Shown here in pieces: positions 46,601 to 55,309 of a stretch of DNA of 64,000 nt. The number at the start of each line of letters is the position of its first letter. The stretch's first letter is position 1. Made by a program: the position numbers and the translations under genes. Where the stretch lies: assembly GCA_022457155.1 (NCBI GenBank), contig JAJGOT010000202.1, positions 1,106,001 through 1,170,000 of the forward strand, given 5' to 3'. The notes beneath the pieces are model-generated. The model was not told where the DNA came from, made no database searches, and worked only from the letters and a program-made list of their open reading frames with translations. The stretch is from Cladopsammia gracilis. Lineage: Eukaryota; Cnidaria; Anthozoa; Scleractinia; Dendrophylliidae.

Positions 46601-47808
46601 AAACGACTCAGACGATCGGGACGACTCAAGCGATTTGGGTTCTTATATGGTCGTCCCGGTCGTCTCGAACGTCAATAGCGCAGTCGTGAACTGTGTCCGA
46701 CAACATGTTTTGGGCAATAATACTGCATTCTGGGGTAGATTTGGGTTGCTTCGATCGCCTCAGTCGTCTCGGTCGCCTGAGAGTAGTTCTCATATGATCG
46801 GCCCCGATTATTCACGATCGTCTCAGTCGTCCGGATAGAACACAGTTCTATCCAAGCGACCGCGATCGTCCCAGTCGTCCGGGTCGTTTGCGATCGTCCC
46901 GGGTCGTCTCAGAAGTGTTCTCATATAATCGTCCCGGGACGATTATATGAGAACCAGCCTTTAGGAGTAAAAGGGTAAGGTTTTTAAGGGACACTTTCCC
47001 GGCTGAAATATCGTGTTTTCATGATTATGGCCAGGAGCTTGCTTAAAGCTTACTTTGTTATTGAAATTGGAAGAAACCGTCGCCAAAAGTGATAGAAGCA
47101 AAGAAATATGAACTAAACAGACAAAACCACGGCTAGAAAAGTCAAAATTTTACAAGAATGGCAAGTTTAATTTCTTGACCGCCTATCAATAAATCAAATT
47201 TCATGAACTGTAATTCACTTCAATCCTTGCAATCCTGCACTTTATCTCCAAACTACTGCTTTTGTTTTGCTCTATAGAATCTTTTTATCCTACTTAGTTG
47301 TATATTTGGCGGCATTTAGCGATATAACGTGGAAATATGCAAAGCGAAATTTTGCTATTTCGACGGCACAGTGTCCCTTTAAAACCACTACATTTGTAGC
47401 CTAACTTGCCTGCACTGAAGCATCGCTTTTCTTTGTGACCTGCCATATAAACAAAACAGTCATGACAAGAAGCCCCAGAGACACAACCTCGAGAGCAAGC
47501 TTGAGCCGGCCAATCGTCTTCGCCTCCCCACTCGAGGTGACGTCTGGATAAGCGACGACACTGTGAGATTCAACCGTCGACGCTTGGTCACCGTGACTCG
47601 ACATCAAGCTGTCCCAACTATTGCAGCTGGCGTTATCGCCGCTTCTGCCGCCTTTCTTGTTGTTCCTAAAAGAATAATCAGAGCCATAACAAGACACGAA
47701 TGTTATGATGGTTTTCGTTTGCTTTTAGAATAAAGTTCTCTTATATCTGCCAATACAATATAGATATCACAAAGAATTTCTCGCAACTCACTCAAAGGGC
47801 GACTGCAT
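35276..47808 (-). CDS. LACTBL1: LACTBL1-like membrane-anchored serine beta-lactamase-like protein, 13 exons
   Basis: Exons, 5' to 3': 47808-47792, 47665-47410, 43767-43738, 43525-43385, 42416-42276, 41670-41549, 41192-41031, 40205-40077, 39817-39703, 38726-38651, 37694-37554, 37123-37014, 35650-35276 (stop included). All phases agree, giving about 604 residues. A short cytoplasmic N-terminus precedes one membrane helix (about 62-82), so type II topology is likely. Catalytic motifs of the class C beta-lactamase/PBP4-like fold are intact: S189-I-S-K192, Y289-S-N291 (split by intron 7) and K424-S-G426. LSHTSGLPRE and WASPAIQAYSTPNDL are typical family segments. Exons 12 and 13 form a C-terminal domain. 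Exon 2 most likely ends at a GC donor (CAG|GCAAGT); a GT donor at CAG|GTCACA would shorten the linker by 9 residues in the same phase. Animal members act as peptidases or esterases or are uncharacterised; the substrate is unknown. Confidence 0.85.
35866..36282. mobile_element. Foldback MITE with internal repeats
   Basis: Ends are G[A/G]CGCTGTTACAC inverted repeats extended by GGCAATRTTTCGTGCAACTT and GTCTCGCAAC. Internal near-copies of TGTTACACTAGGCAA and TTGCGA words occur. Flanks are TAAA (35862-35865) and TTAA (36283-36286), compatible with a TTAA target with one change. The frames inside it are repeat readings. Confidence 0.7.
36423..36658. mobile_element. MITE with TAGWCCATTTTACAGTTGT ends
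   Basis: The left end TAGTCCATTTTACAGTTGT and the right end, in reverse complement, TAGACCATTTTACAGTTGT match at 18 of 19 positions. Internal subterminal words GATACAGACCT and AGGTCTGTATC are also inverted. Inserted into the repeat at 35703-36755. Confidence 0.75.
36781..36900 (+). repeat. Conserved-core SINE fragment
   Basis: Contains GCTGGGGGTAACCTTGCGCT, GGACCAGCATCCCATTCAAG and CAGTCGCTTCATGCTA, all matching the reverse complement of the longer copy at 58815-59075. Only the 3' half is present. Confidence 0.6.
38205..38300 (-). repeat. tRNA-derived SINE head
   Basis: The minus strand reads GGTAGTGTAGTGGATAGTG (A-box-like) and GGCCCGGGTTCGATTCCC (B-box). The acceptor and anticodon arms do not pair, so it is not a tRNA gene. 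In intron 10 of the LACTBL1-like gene. Confidence 0.55.
38803..39186. mobile_element. TTAA-flanked MITE
   Basis: TTAA at 38799-38802 and 39187-39190. The left end CGGGGCTATGTCACCATT and the right end, in reverse complement, AGAAGCAATGTCATGGTGA belong to the family seen at 12489-13573. In intron 9 of the LACTBL1-like gene. A related fragment (GATGGCCAAGATGGAAATG) lies near 44180. Confidence 0.55.
40309..40534. mobile_element. MITE with AAAGGGGCAGTATCACGAGGT-type ends
   Basis: Perfect 21-bp inverted ends at 40309-40329 and 40514-40534. No coding capacity. Lies in intron 7 of the LACTBL1-like gene, next to a trinucleotide repeat. Confidence 0.8.
40585..41010. repeat. TCA/ACC trinucleotide repeat array
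   Basis: About 420 bp of TCA runs mixed with CAC, ACC and ATT variants. A pure run of about 15 TCA units lies near 40627-40670. It generates low-complexity frames on both strands (Ser/Pro/His, Asp/Gly, Met/Val) that are not genes. In intron 7 of the LACTBL1-like gene. Confidence 0.9.
42690..43330. repeat. Coral-type tandem repeat, ~105-111 bp unit
   Basis: About five and a half units of TTTATTATGCTGTACAAGG, TGGTTCTAACTTTTGAGTCT, GTGGATGAAATCCTAAAGTG, TGACCATT..AAT.AAAG and TTATTGAGCAGTACTTTCCT. Same family as 63524-64000 but with a longer unit. In intron 4 of the LACTBL1-like gene; decayed single units also occur near 45725 and 52520. Confidence 0.85.
44721..44744. repeat. 24-bp perfect palindrome
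   Basis: CAGGAGCCCAT TG ATGGGCTCCTG, an 11-bp perfect stem. Probably part of a decayed repeat; no function can be assigned. Confidence 0.7.
44950..45070 (-). repeat. 3' end of a LINE, minus strand
   Basis: (CAAT)n at 44950-44973 is followed by AACTTTATTATCGTGTCAAG. Read on the minus strand this gives ...AATAAAGTT followed by an ATTG tail, the same style of 3' terminus as the LINE at 48882-50270. No coding part remains. Confidence 0.45.
45207..45394. mobile_element. MITE with ATAGAGYGTT ends
   Basis: The left end ATAGAGCGTTTGCATGTGACGT and the right end, in reverse complement, ATAGAGTGTTCTCACTCACG share their tips, and the inner CGGCGGCCATAT blocks are inverted. Flanked by TA. In intron 2 of the LACTBL1-like gene. 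Confidence 0.65.
45885..46115. repeat. 60-bp tandem repeat, four copies
   Basis: The unit contains the hairpin AGTGCGATT-TATTCCCG-AATCGCACT followed by TTTTTTGCTCTAAATCGCAT. The period is exactly 60 bp, divisible by 3, so one frame stays open through it; I do not regard it as coding. Confidence 0.85.
46546..46959. mobile_element. Foldback element filled with GTCGTCC repeats
   Basis: The ends GGACTGGTTCTCATATAATC and its near-complement at 46940-46959 (GATTATATGAGAACCAGCC) are inverted repeats continuing into GTCCCGG. The interior is irregular GTCGTCCCGG/GATCGTC words. Related sequence lies at 25400-25535. Confidence 0.65.
46985..47385. repeat. Dispersed repeat, uninterrupted copy
   Basis: Undisturbed partner of 35703-36755. 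It begins GGGACACTTTCCCGGCTG and ends CACAGTGTCCCTTTAAAA, so GGGACACT/AGTGTCCC form short inverted ends. Lies in intron 2 of the LACTBL1-like gene, next to exon 2. Confidence 0.7.
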
Positions 47809-48881
47809 CGTAAAACGCCAGTTGAATCAACCAGCTTTGAACATCAACTGCAGGCCGTTGTCGAAATCACGAATTACATGTCTTCCCTGCGCGTGAATAT
47901 TTGCATAACAATCATCAACACCGCAATCAGTTTATAGATTTTGCTTTCAATACAATGGTAAAATTTAACCGTGTCAAACATGAATGGCATCCAACAAAAG
48001 CTACAATAAGCTCAATGACGCGCACTCGTGGCAACTTTGATTAAACGCTAAACGCACGCGCGAGAAATATAAACGTCCTCAACAAGACAGTTTTTCTCTG
48101 ATCTATGTCTTTTAGAAAATCTCTAAATTCTATTACGAAGCTTGCCTGGTTAATTATTGAATAGAAGAGGTGTCTGATTGTATTTGTATAAAATTTGCAC
48201 ATTCGAATACAGGTTTCCCAGTAGGACAACTGAATTAAAAATAATATAGATACCTTATGTTTCTCCCAGGGTCAACAAACGTCGAGTTAATAAACACCTG
48301 GTTGAAGAAGTCGAGTTTGGCGTTTATTCAAGGTACAAGCGTTTTTTTTTTTAAGCCCGGTGTTAAGTAACCAATGGATTGTTTTTTACCGAAGGAAGTA
48401 CCGGGAATTAGATGAATGAGTCAGTTATTAAAACGGTAATTAAAGCATGCTTTGGAGTAAGCAGCTATGTACAAACTCGTTGAAAAAGGATACGCCGTTG
48501 TCTATATGCATACAGTTGGTACTATTGATGGTATTTTTGAACAGCCAAAAACTATACATGAAATCAGGTAAAAATTCCATTTTGTCTTTTGAGTAGTCCG
48601 TAAGGCCAAATTATAAGTAAACGCCGGGGGCGACAGTTGAGAATTTCTAACTTTTCAATGCGTCACACGAGACTGTGTATTGACGAGCTTTTAAAACATT
48701 TTAAGTTGTTTAAAATTTTTAAACATTTACAAATAAAGACCAAGACAGTTTACAAACAACCAGGAATAATATACGTTTAGATAACTAAAAGCCGATTAAC
48801 TCAAAGAATTTAAAATAATCCCAATTAAGACTAAAAGAAATATTGATTACCTTGAGCATTAAGTGACTACTATGAACTACT
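47809..48881. other. Intergenic upstream of the LACTBL1-like gene
   Basis: The LACTBL1-like promoter should lie just above 47808 on the minus strand, but I see no clear TATA box. No other gene is supported here; the 62-codon minus-strand frame at 48041-48229 has no family signal. Confidence 0.5.
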
Positions 48882-50270
48882 ATGAACCGCTCAACAGAGA
48901 TGGCCATAATTGAACTGACAACTAAATTAACCGATGCGATCGATGAAAATAAACTGACAGCAGGAATTTTCCTTGACTTATCAAAAGCATTTGATACCGT
49001 TGATCACTCCATTGTAATTTCAAAATTAGAACACTATGGTATAAGAGGAATTGCACTCCAGTGGTTTAAGAATTACCTTTCAAATAGATATCAAATAGTA
49101 AAATTCAAGAATACCCAGTCTGATAAAGAATTAATTAAATGTGGCGTACCGCAAGGGTCAGTTTTGGGCCCACTTCTTTTTCTATTGTATGTAAATGATA
49201 TCTTCAAAAGCTCTAACAAATTGTCATTCATACTTTTTGCCGATGATACTAACATTTTTTACCAACATAAGGATATCAAAACTTTAACAGAAGTACTTAA
49301 TAATGAACTTAAGAAAGTAAACCAATGGCTACAAGCAAACAAACTTTCTCTAAACATAAAAAAAAACATATTATTGTTTTTAAAACCAAAAAGAAGAAAG
49401 TAGAGAAAATAACAATAAAAATAAACGATGTTGAGATAAGCCAAGTGGAGTCAACTAAATTTTTAGGAATAAATATCGACACTAACTTAACATGGAAAAC
49501 GCATATCAACTACATTGCAACTAAAATAGCTAAGACTACTGGTATTCTTTACAAAGCAAGACACTATTTACCCACTCAAGCATTAAGAACAATATATTAC
49601 TCATTAATTTACCCGTATCTCAATTATGGAAACATAATATGGGGAAATACATACCCCTCGAGATTGCAATCAATTAGAAAATTACAAAAGAAGATAGTAA
49701 GGATAATTTCATTTTCAGGTTTTAGAGATCATTCGCGCCCTATTTTTAAAAATCTGTCTATTCTACCAATAGATGATTTGAACAATGAAGCAATAGCATT
49801 ATTTACATATAAATTTTTCACGAAAACACTTCCTGCAACATTCAACCTTTTTTTCAAACCAAATAATTATTTCCACAGCCACAATACAAGGTCCTCATCA
49901 AAAATTCACAAAGAACACACACGCACAAATTATAAAAAATATTCTATCAGATTTAAAGGATGTGAAATTTGGAACAACATTCCCACGTTTATCAAAAATT
50001 CAAAATCATTTGGTGTTTTTAAGAAAAAAATAAAAAAATATTATCTCGACCAACTGCACTAGAGTAATTGTATAGCCTTTAGCCGTTCACATGTTGATTA
50101 TACCTGAATATGTTAAATACTTATAAGTTAAAGGGGCCCTCCATGTTAAGCCCAAAAGGGTTTGTCGAGAGTCCCTACTCTATTTTTATATCACAATATA
50201 TGTATTGATGTACCAAGGCTAACAATAGAGTGAAATAAAGATTGATTGATTTGATTGATTGAGTCTAAGC
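48882..50270 (+). pseudogene. CR1/L2-like LINE, 5'-truncated with frameshift
   Basis: Reverse transcriptase half of a non-LTR retrotransposon. The first frame (48882-49403) carries LDLSKAFDTVDH, GVPQGSVLGPLLFLLYVNDI and the catalytic FADDT. The second, shifted by one base (effective from about 49375 to 50062), carries STKFLGINID, YPYLNYGNIIWG and the C-terminal HNTRSSSKIH and EIWNNIP segments. The shift lies near A-runs around 49357-49380. The element starts mid-RT, lacks endonuclease, and ends with AATAAAG followed by TTGATTGATTTG repeats, a 3' terminus typical of the group. Not functional. Confidence 0.85.
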
Positions 50271-50344
50271 CGGACTTTATCTGTCCGCCTTTAGCAGCTT
50301 TAGCAGTCTTAGAGAGGTGTCCGCCTAGAGAGAGTTTAGTTACA

Positions 50345-50490
50345 TACGAACAAGTGAGTGAAATTTGTGATCCTCGCAGTGTGCTCTCAACTTAAGCAGT
50401 TGAAAAAGCAACCGGAAAAAAATTCAGGTTGCTTTTTCAACTGCTTAAGTTGAGAGCAAACTGCGAGGATCACAAATTTCACTCATGTTT
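50345..50490. mobile_element. Hairpin MITE, ~60-bp arms
   Basis: GTGAGTGAAATTTGTGATCC ... CTCAACTTAAGCAGTTGAAA is repeated in inverse order after a loop of about 15 bases (GGAAAAAAATTCA). Near-perfect arms suggest recent origin. ACATACGAACAAGTGA at the left recurs as ATACGAACAAGTGA near 50533. Confidence 0.75.
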
Positions 50491-50729
50491 ATCTGCGGTT
50501 CAAATATATGATTTTCACATATTCACATTCATATACGAACAAGTGAAAGATAATAATTGATGTCCGATTTGAAAGGTGTCTTCCGTACAAACAGGTGTGT
50601 CCATCTTAAGAGGGTCAACTGGATGTATTCAAAACGCTCGTAATGAGATGGATGCTAAAAAGATACAACAGTCCTTATGAACATCAGTTAATAGGTTAGT
50701 TAAAGTTAATAATTTACGTAATAGGGAGC

Positions 50730-50985
50730 TAAAGCAATAATGACGATCCCCTACAATTAACGCCAAGGAAAATGTCACTTGAAAAAAGAATTTGCGAAGA
50801 ATTTTTCTACGAGCTGAATTCGAAGGGACAGCTTTCCAGTTGAAACAGAGAAAGGAAAATTAACTAGCGTGTGTTCTGTTCCCCATAAAACCAGTTATTT
50901 GATAATTTGACATTGTTGTTTTGCAGGGAACAGCAATGCTTGAGCTCATTAAACCTATTGTTCTGTGCCGTTCTCGCTGCCGTAG
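50730..50985 (-). repeat. Dispersed repeat, inverted copy of 25005-25320
   Basis: See 25005-25320. Same word order on the opposite strand. Confidence 0.6.
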
Positions 50986-51219
50986 CCCTAATAGGTTACA
51001 TTATAGTAATGGTATAAATACGGCTAGATCACCCTTCTTTTACTATTTTCTCTGAGCGTTTAAGGATAAAAGGAATCACAATAGAGTTAACTCTCCCTAA
51101 ATGGAAACCCCAATCAAGGAGCGTCGCCTGTGGACGAGGCAAGTGAATTCAAGGAGTGGATGTATTTGCAGTATACGCGTATAGCTGTCGCATTTGCGAA
51201 TGTTTAGGGTGCTTATTGC

Positions 51220-51738
51220 TTATTCGCTGCTACTCCCCGTGGAGCATAGGTCCATGGAAAACGACCGCCATCTCGTTCTGTTTTGGGCTATTTTCTCGAT
51301 CTGGTTCCAGGTGTAGCCTTCCTTGCCTGCCTCTTCGTCCACGGTTCTTCTCCAGCTGTTCCTGGGACGGCCTCGGCTCCTCTTCCCCTGTGGGTTCCAC
51401 CTCAGTGCATGCCTTGTGACATTACTGGTTGGTTTTCTGAGCGTGTGCCCGATCCATCCCCACTTGCGCCTCCTTATCTGGATGTCGATTCTTTCCTGTT
51501 CAGCTCCTGCCCACAGCTCTTCATTTCTTATGACCTCTGGCCAGTGGATGCCCATGATGGACCTCAGGCATCTGTTGACGAAGCACTGCAGCTTGTTGGA
51601 GGTTGCTTTGGTAACTCTCCATGTCTCTGAGCCAAACAGGAGGACAGACTTCACATTTGTATTGAATATCCGTAGCTTGGTCTTCCTGGATATCACCTTT
51701 GATCTCCATACAGGCGGGTGCCAAACATCAAAACTCAT
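51220..51738 (-). pseudogene. RTE-like LINE C-terminal fragment (172 codons)
   Basis: The minus strand encodes the end of an RTE-type reverse transcriptase. Recognisable segments are KTKLRIFNTNVKSVLLFGSE, WRVTKATSNKLQCFVNRCLR, RRRKWGWIGHTLRKP and NPQGKRSRGRPRNSWRR, the family's conserved C-terminal region. The RT catalytic core and endonuclease are absent. Upstream (about 51750-51810) lies a short direct repeat, GTTTAGTTCAAAAGTT. Frames on the plus strand across this interval are antisense readings. Confidence 0.8.
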
Positions 51739-51840
51739 GAATCTTAAGTTTAAATAGGATTTCGTTTAGTTCAAAAGTTTAGTTTAGTTCAAAAGTTAGA
51801 ACTAAACTATATTTCTCCGTAATTGACTTTGGGAGTGAAA

Positions 51841-52071
51841 GGGTTAAAGTTTAAAAACAATAGACACGGGCAAATGCGAAAGCTATACGCGTATGCTGCA
51901 AATAGATCCACCCAAAGTTTTTGTGCTTTTGTCGAGTTCCCCCCGCGGGTACGAAGGACGGTGAAAGTGGAAAAAAGCTTATTGCACTGTAAAATATGTC
52001 AATTAAATTGTTTTCTTACATACTACTCGCATAGAATGGACGGAAAGAAATCCACTGGCCTAACCAGTTAA
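51841..52071. other. Repeat-head relic and low-value frame
   Basis: GGAGTGAAAGGG then TTAA at 51844-51847 is the inverted head of the coral-type TTAA repeat seen at 63524. The 82-codon frame that follows has no family signal and is not called as a gene. Confidence 0.4.
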
Positions 52072-53417
52072 ATTCGAGAGGAGCTAGAGTACGTAGCCGA
52101 GGTTTTTAACCGCCGGAAGCATTCAATTAATTGTCTCCATTTTCACTATGACAATATCGGTATCATATTGAAACAGCATTTTGAATAATTACATGCAAAT
52201 GTAGCAAGAAATTATTGGTCCCTTCGTTTTGAAAGCAGCCTGTGATAAATAGCCGCTTTTTTATAACGACTGCATGGAACCACCACTCCCAAATATATAA
52301 CCGCTTTTGAATGTAACGGCAGATAAGGTCACTTCTATACTAAACGCAAATTTAATCGTGTGAGTTGTAAATTAAGATGCGACTTCAACTAGATATCTAA
52401 ATACCTTAAAAACTAAGAAGCATTTTAAACTCTCTCTTTCTCTATCTCGCCTAGAGTCAAAGCATGTATGAACTGATACCGCTCTAACATTTGAGTATCT
52501 GCATGGAATATATCCAAAAGTGAGACCATTCAAGGAAGCTGTTGAGCAATGGTTCTCGGCGGTGCAATTCGTTTTTGTTAGTTACCACGTTCAAATTTGA
52601 ATGTATAAAATGTGTAGAATTGTACATTGTTGCCGCAACAAGATACAACGTTAACATACCTTGTCTATCTCTCTGCTATTTGTTTCTCAGTGGGTTATCG
52701 CGGCATGGGTTAATAACTCACAAATTAAACAAGCGATTTCAAAGCGAAACGATGTATAGCTATTTCGTAAAACTGTCCATGCATAGCCAAATCTTGGCTT
52801 GAGACGGTGATGACGTCAAAGGAGATGATTAAGTAGTGTTAGGTCACGGTATTCTCTAAATCAAAGGCAACACGAAAGCTCGCGTGTGTAAGTTAGAGAA
52901 GTTAAGAGAACTTTAACTCAGAATTTAGGTCGTGTTGTATTGTAACCAACGGCGTTTCACTCTCAACAGATTTAGTTGTTTTGCTTAAAATCATTGTTTT
53001 ATTTTCCACTGAACTTTTTGCGGTTGAAATGTTTTGAAAGTTTGACCTTCTATTAAACGCGAAGACTATCCTAAAAATAACATATGATAATTCTTCAAAT
53101 TGCAGGTATACCCTCGTATTCAGGAAATATGCACGAGCTGCAAGAGTCATGCGTTAACTAAGGCAACTGACTAAAATTTGCATAATTCTTGTATTTACTT
53201 TTAAATGACCATTAGTGCAACATGGTTTTTATCGTGTTTTAAATTTAAAACTTAATTTTTTTTTTCAAGAGCCAGAAGAAATATTTTTAACACTTTCATT
53301 TGATAATATATAACTAGAATATGCCGTTAACAAGCAAATTCCATTGTGGCACGAAAACAAAGGACATTGGAAAAAGTATTCGCATTCGTAGGCTAAACCA
53401 GCATATTGAATAGTCTT
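52072..53417. other. Intergenic, nothing firm
   Basis: AT-rich. A decayed coral-type unit lies near 52500-52570 (GAGACCATTCAAGGAAGCTG). No gene supported. Confidence 0.5.
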
Positions 53418-53421
53418 TTAA

Positions 53422-54012
53422 CCCTATTCGGCCTGGGCTTTTTTTGAGTTCCTGAGCCTGGGGGGGCACATTGTGCCCCCCCCCCCCCCTTCGTAACTTC
53501 AAGAACATTAAGGCTACGACAATGAAACCTAGAGGGTATATAGTACGTCCGAAACTGTCTCCTTTGCGGTCCGCACAATGGAACAATGACGTCATATGAC
53601 GTAGTTATTAGGTAATTAGTTATACGGCCGCCATCTTGGATCCGCCATCTTGGATTTCTGAAATTTTTTAAAACCTCTTAAAAACCATCCAAATTGACTC
53701 AAAATTAATCAAAACCAATAAATAAACGCTAAATGACGTAAAAATATAAAAGTTATACCAATAAACATTGTTTTTCTTTATTGAAAGGTACAAATATGCA
53801 AATTTCAAAAAACATGGCTGTCAAAATCTTGTTGCCATGGAAACATCAAGTCACGTGATCAAAAAATCGTTACATAAAATTGTTGCCAGATAAATTTTAG
53901 GAAAAGTCACAAAGTTTGATTGCGTTTGAATACATATTAAAGAAGTTATGAACGTTCAAAGTTAGCGCGGGCACTTTGTGCCCCCCCCCCCCCCCCCCCA
54001 GGCCGAATAGGG
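53422..54012. mobile_element. piggyBac-like non-autonomous element
   Basis: Flanked by TTAA at 53418-53421 and 54013-54016. Terminal repeats read CCCTATTCGGCCTGG at the left and CCAGGCCGAATAGGG at the right. CCC-initial ends with a TTAA duplication are the hallmark of piggyBac elements. Subterminal GGGGGGGCACATTGTGCCCCCC and GGGCACTTTGTGCCCCC blocks with long C-runs are also near-symmetric. No transposase frame. Confidence 0.8.
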
Positions 54013-54029
54013 TTAAGAGCTCTAACATT

Positions 54030-55300
54030 GTTGCACAACATTTGTTGGCTCAACAATGTTAGAACGTTTAGCACCCTACGTGTTTTTACTGTTTATAAGA
54101 GAATTTTACCAAGAAAGCCTACCCCTTCAAGTTGAGGATTATTGGTTGGGGACAACAATAAGGAGAAAACCGGACAGGGAAAAGCACATTTAGCCGGCTT
54201 TCCGACACAAAAATGCTAATAGCAGCCAATCATGTTTCAGCCAGGCGTTCAACAAATGTAAGACAGTAATGTTGGGACGTTTAGCCGGGCGTCCTACAAT
54301 GCTATCCGACAAATATTGGATAACAATGTTGGGTCGTTTAACCGGGAATCCAACACTGCTATCCAACAAATGTTGGCCAACAATGTGCGAACGTTTAGTC
54401 GGGCGTACAACATTGCCATTCATAAAAGGTTGGCCAACAATGTTGGGGAGGGATGTTTAGCCGGACATCCATTAATATCATCCAACAAATGTTGGCCAAC
54501 AATGTTCGAACGTTAAGCCGGGCGTACAACATTGCAATTCAACAAATGTTGGCCAACAATATTCGAACGTTTAGCTGAGCATCCATCGATGCCATCCAAC
54601 AGATGTTGGCCAACAATGTTCGAACGTTTATCCGGGCGTACAACATTGCTATTCATAAAAGGTTGGCCAACAATGTTGGGGAGGGATGTTTAGCCGGACA
54701 TCCATCAATGCCATCCAACAAATGTTGGCCAACAATGTTCGAACGTTAAGCCGGGCGTACAACATTGCAATCCAACAAATGTTGGTCAACAATGTTGAGA
54801 CGTTAAGCCGGGGATCCAACAGTGCCATCCACCAAATGATGGAACGTTTTGCCGGGCAACCAACAATGTTCAAAAGTCAACAATATTCGAACGTTTGGCT
54901 GGGCATCCAGCAATGCCATCCAACCCATGTTGGGATGTTTTGCCGGGCGTCCAACACATGTTGGCCAACAATGTTGCGACGTTTAGCGGGGCATCCAACA
55001 ATGCCATCCAATAAAATGCTGGGACGTTTTGCCGGATATCCAACAATGCCATCCAACAAGTGTTGGACAACACTGTTGGGACGTTTTGCCGGGCATCCAA
55101 CAAAGACATCTAACAAATGTTGGCCAACAATGTTCGAACGTTTAGATGAGCATCCAGTAACGCCATCCAACAAATACTGGGACGATTTGTCGGGCATTCA
55201 ACATTGCCATCCAACAAATGCTGGCCAACAATGTTGCGACGTTTAGCCGGGCATCCCACAAAGCTATCCAACAAACGTTGACATGGTCCACAATCGTGGA
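54030..55300. repeat. Satellite-like array built on CCAACAAATGTTGGCC
   Basis: About 1.2 kb of degenerate units of 55-60 bp: CCAACAATGTT.G.ACGTTT, AGCCGGGCATCCAACAATG, CCATCCAACAAATGTTGG. The palindrome CCAACA..TGTTGG recurs throughout. A higher-order duplication with offset of about 235 bp links 54421-54533 with 54655-54770. Long frames on both strands (for example 54686-55246) are repeat readings. Confidence 0.85.
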
Positions 55301-55309
55301 ACGTTTTAC

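Noticed and set aside
47401..47697. Reading the N-terminus of the LACTBL1-like protein from 47697
   Set aside because: The codon there is GTG and the sequence upstream of 47665 ends in TTCTTTTAG, an acceptor. An ATG exon at 47792-47808 with a GTGAGT donor joins in phase.
51283..51757. Plus-strand frames of 115 and 144 codons
   Set aside because: Antisense readings of the RTE-like LINE fragment on the minus strand.
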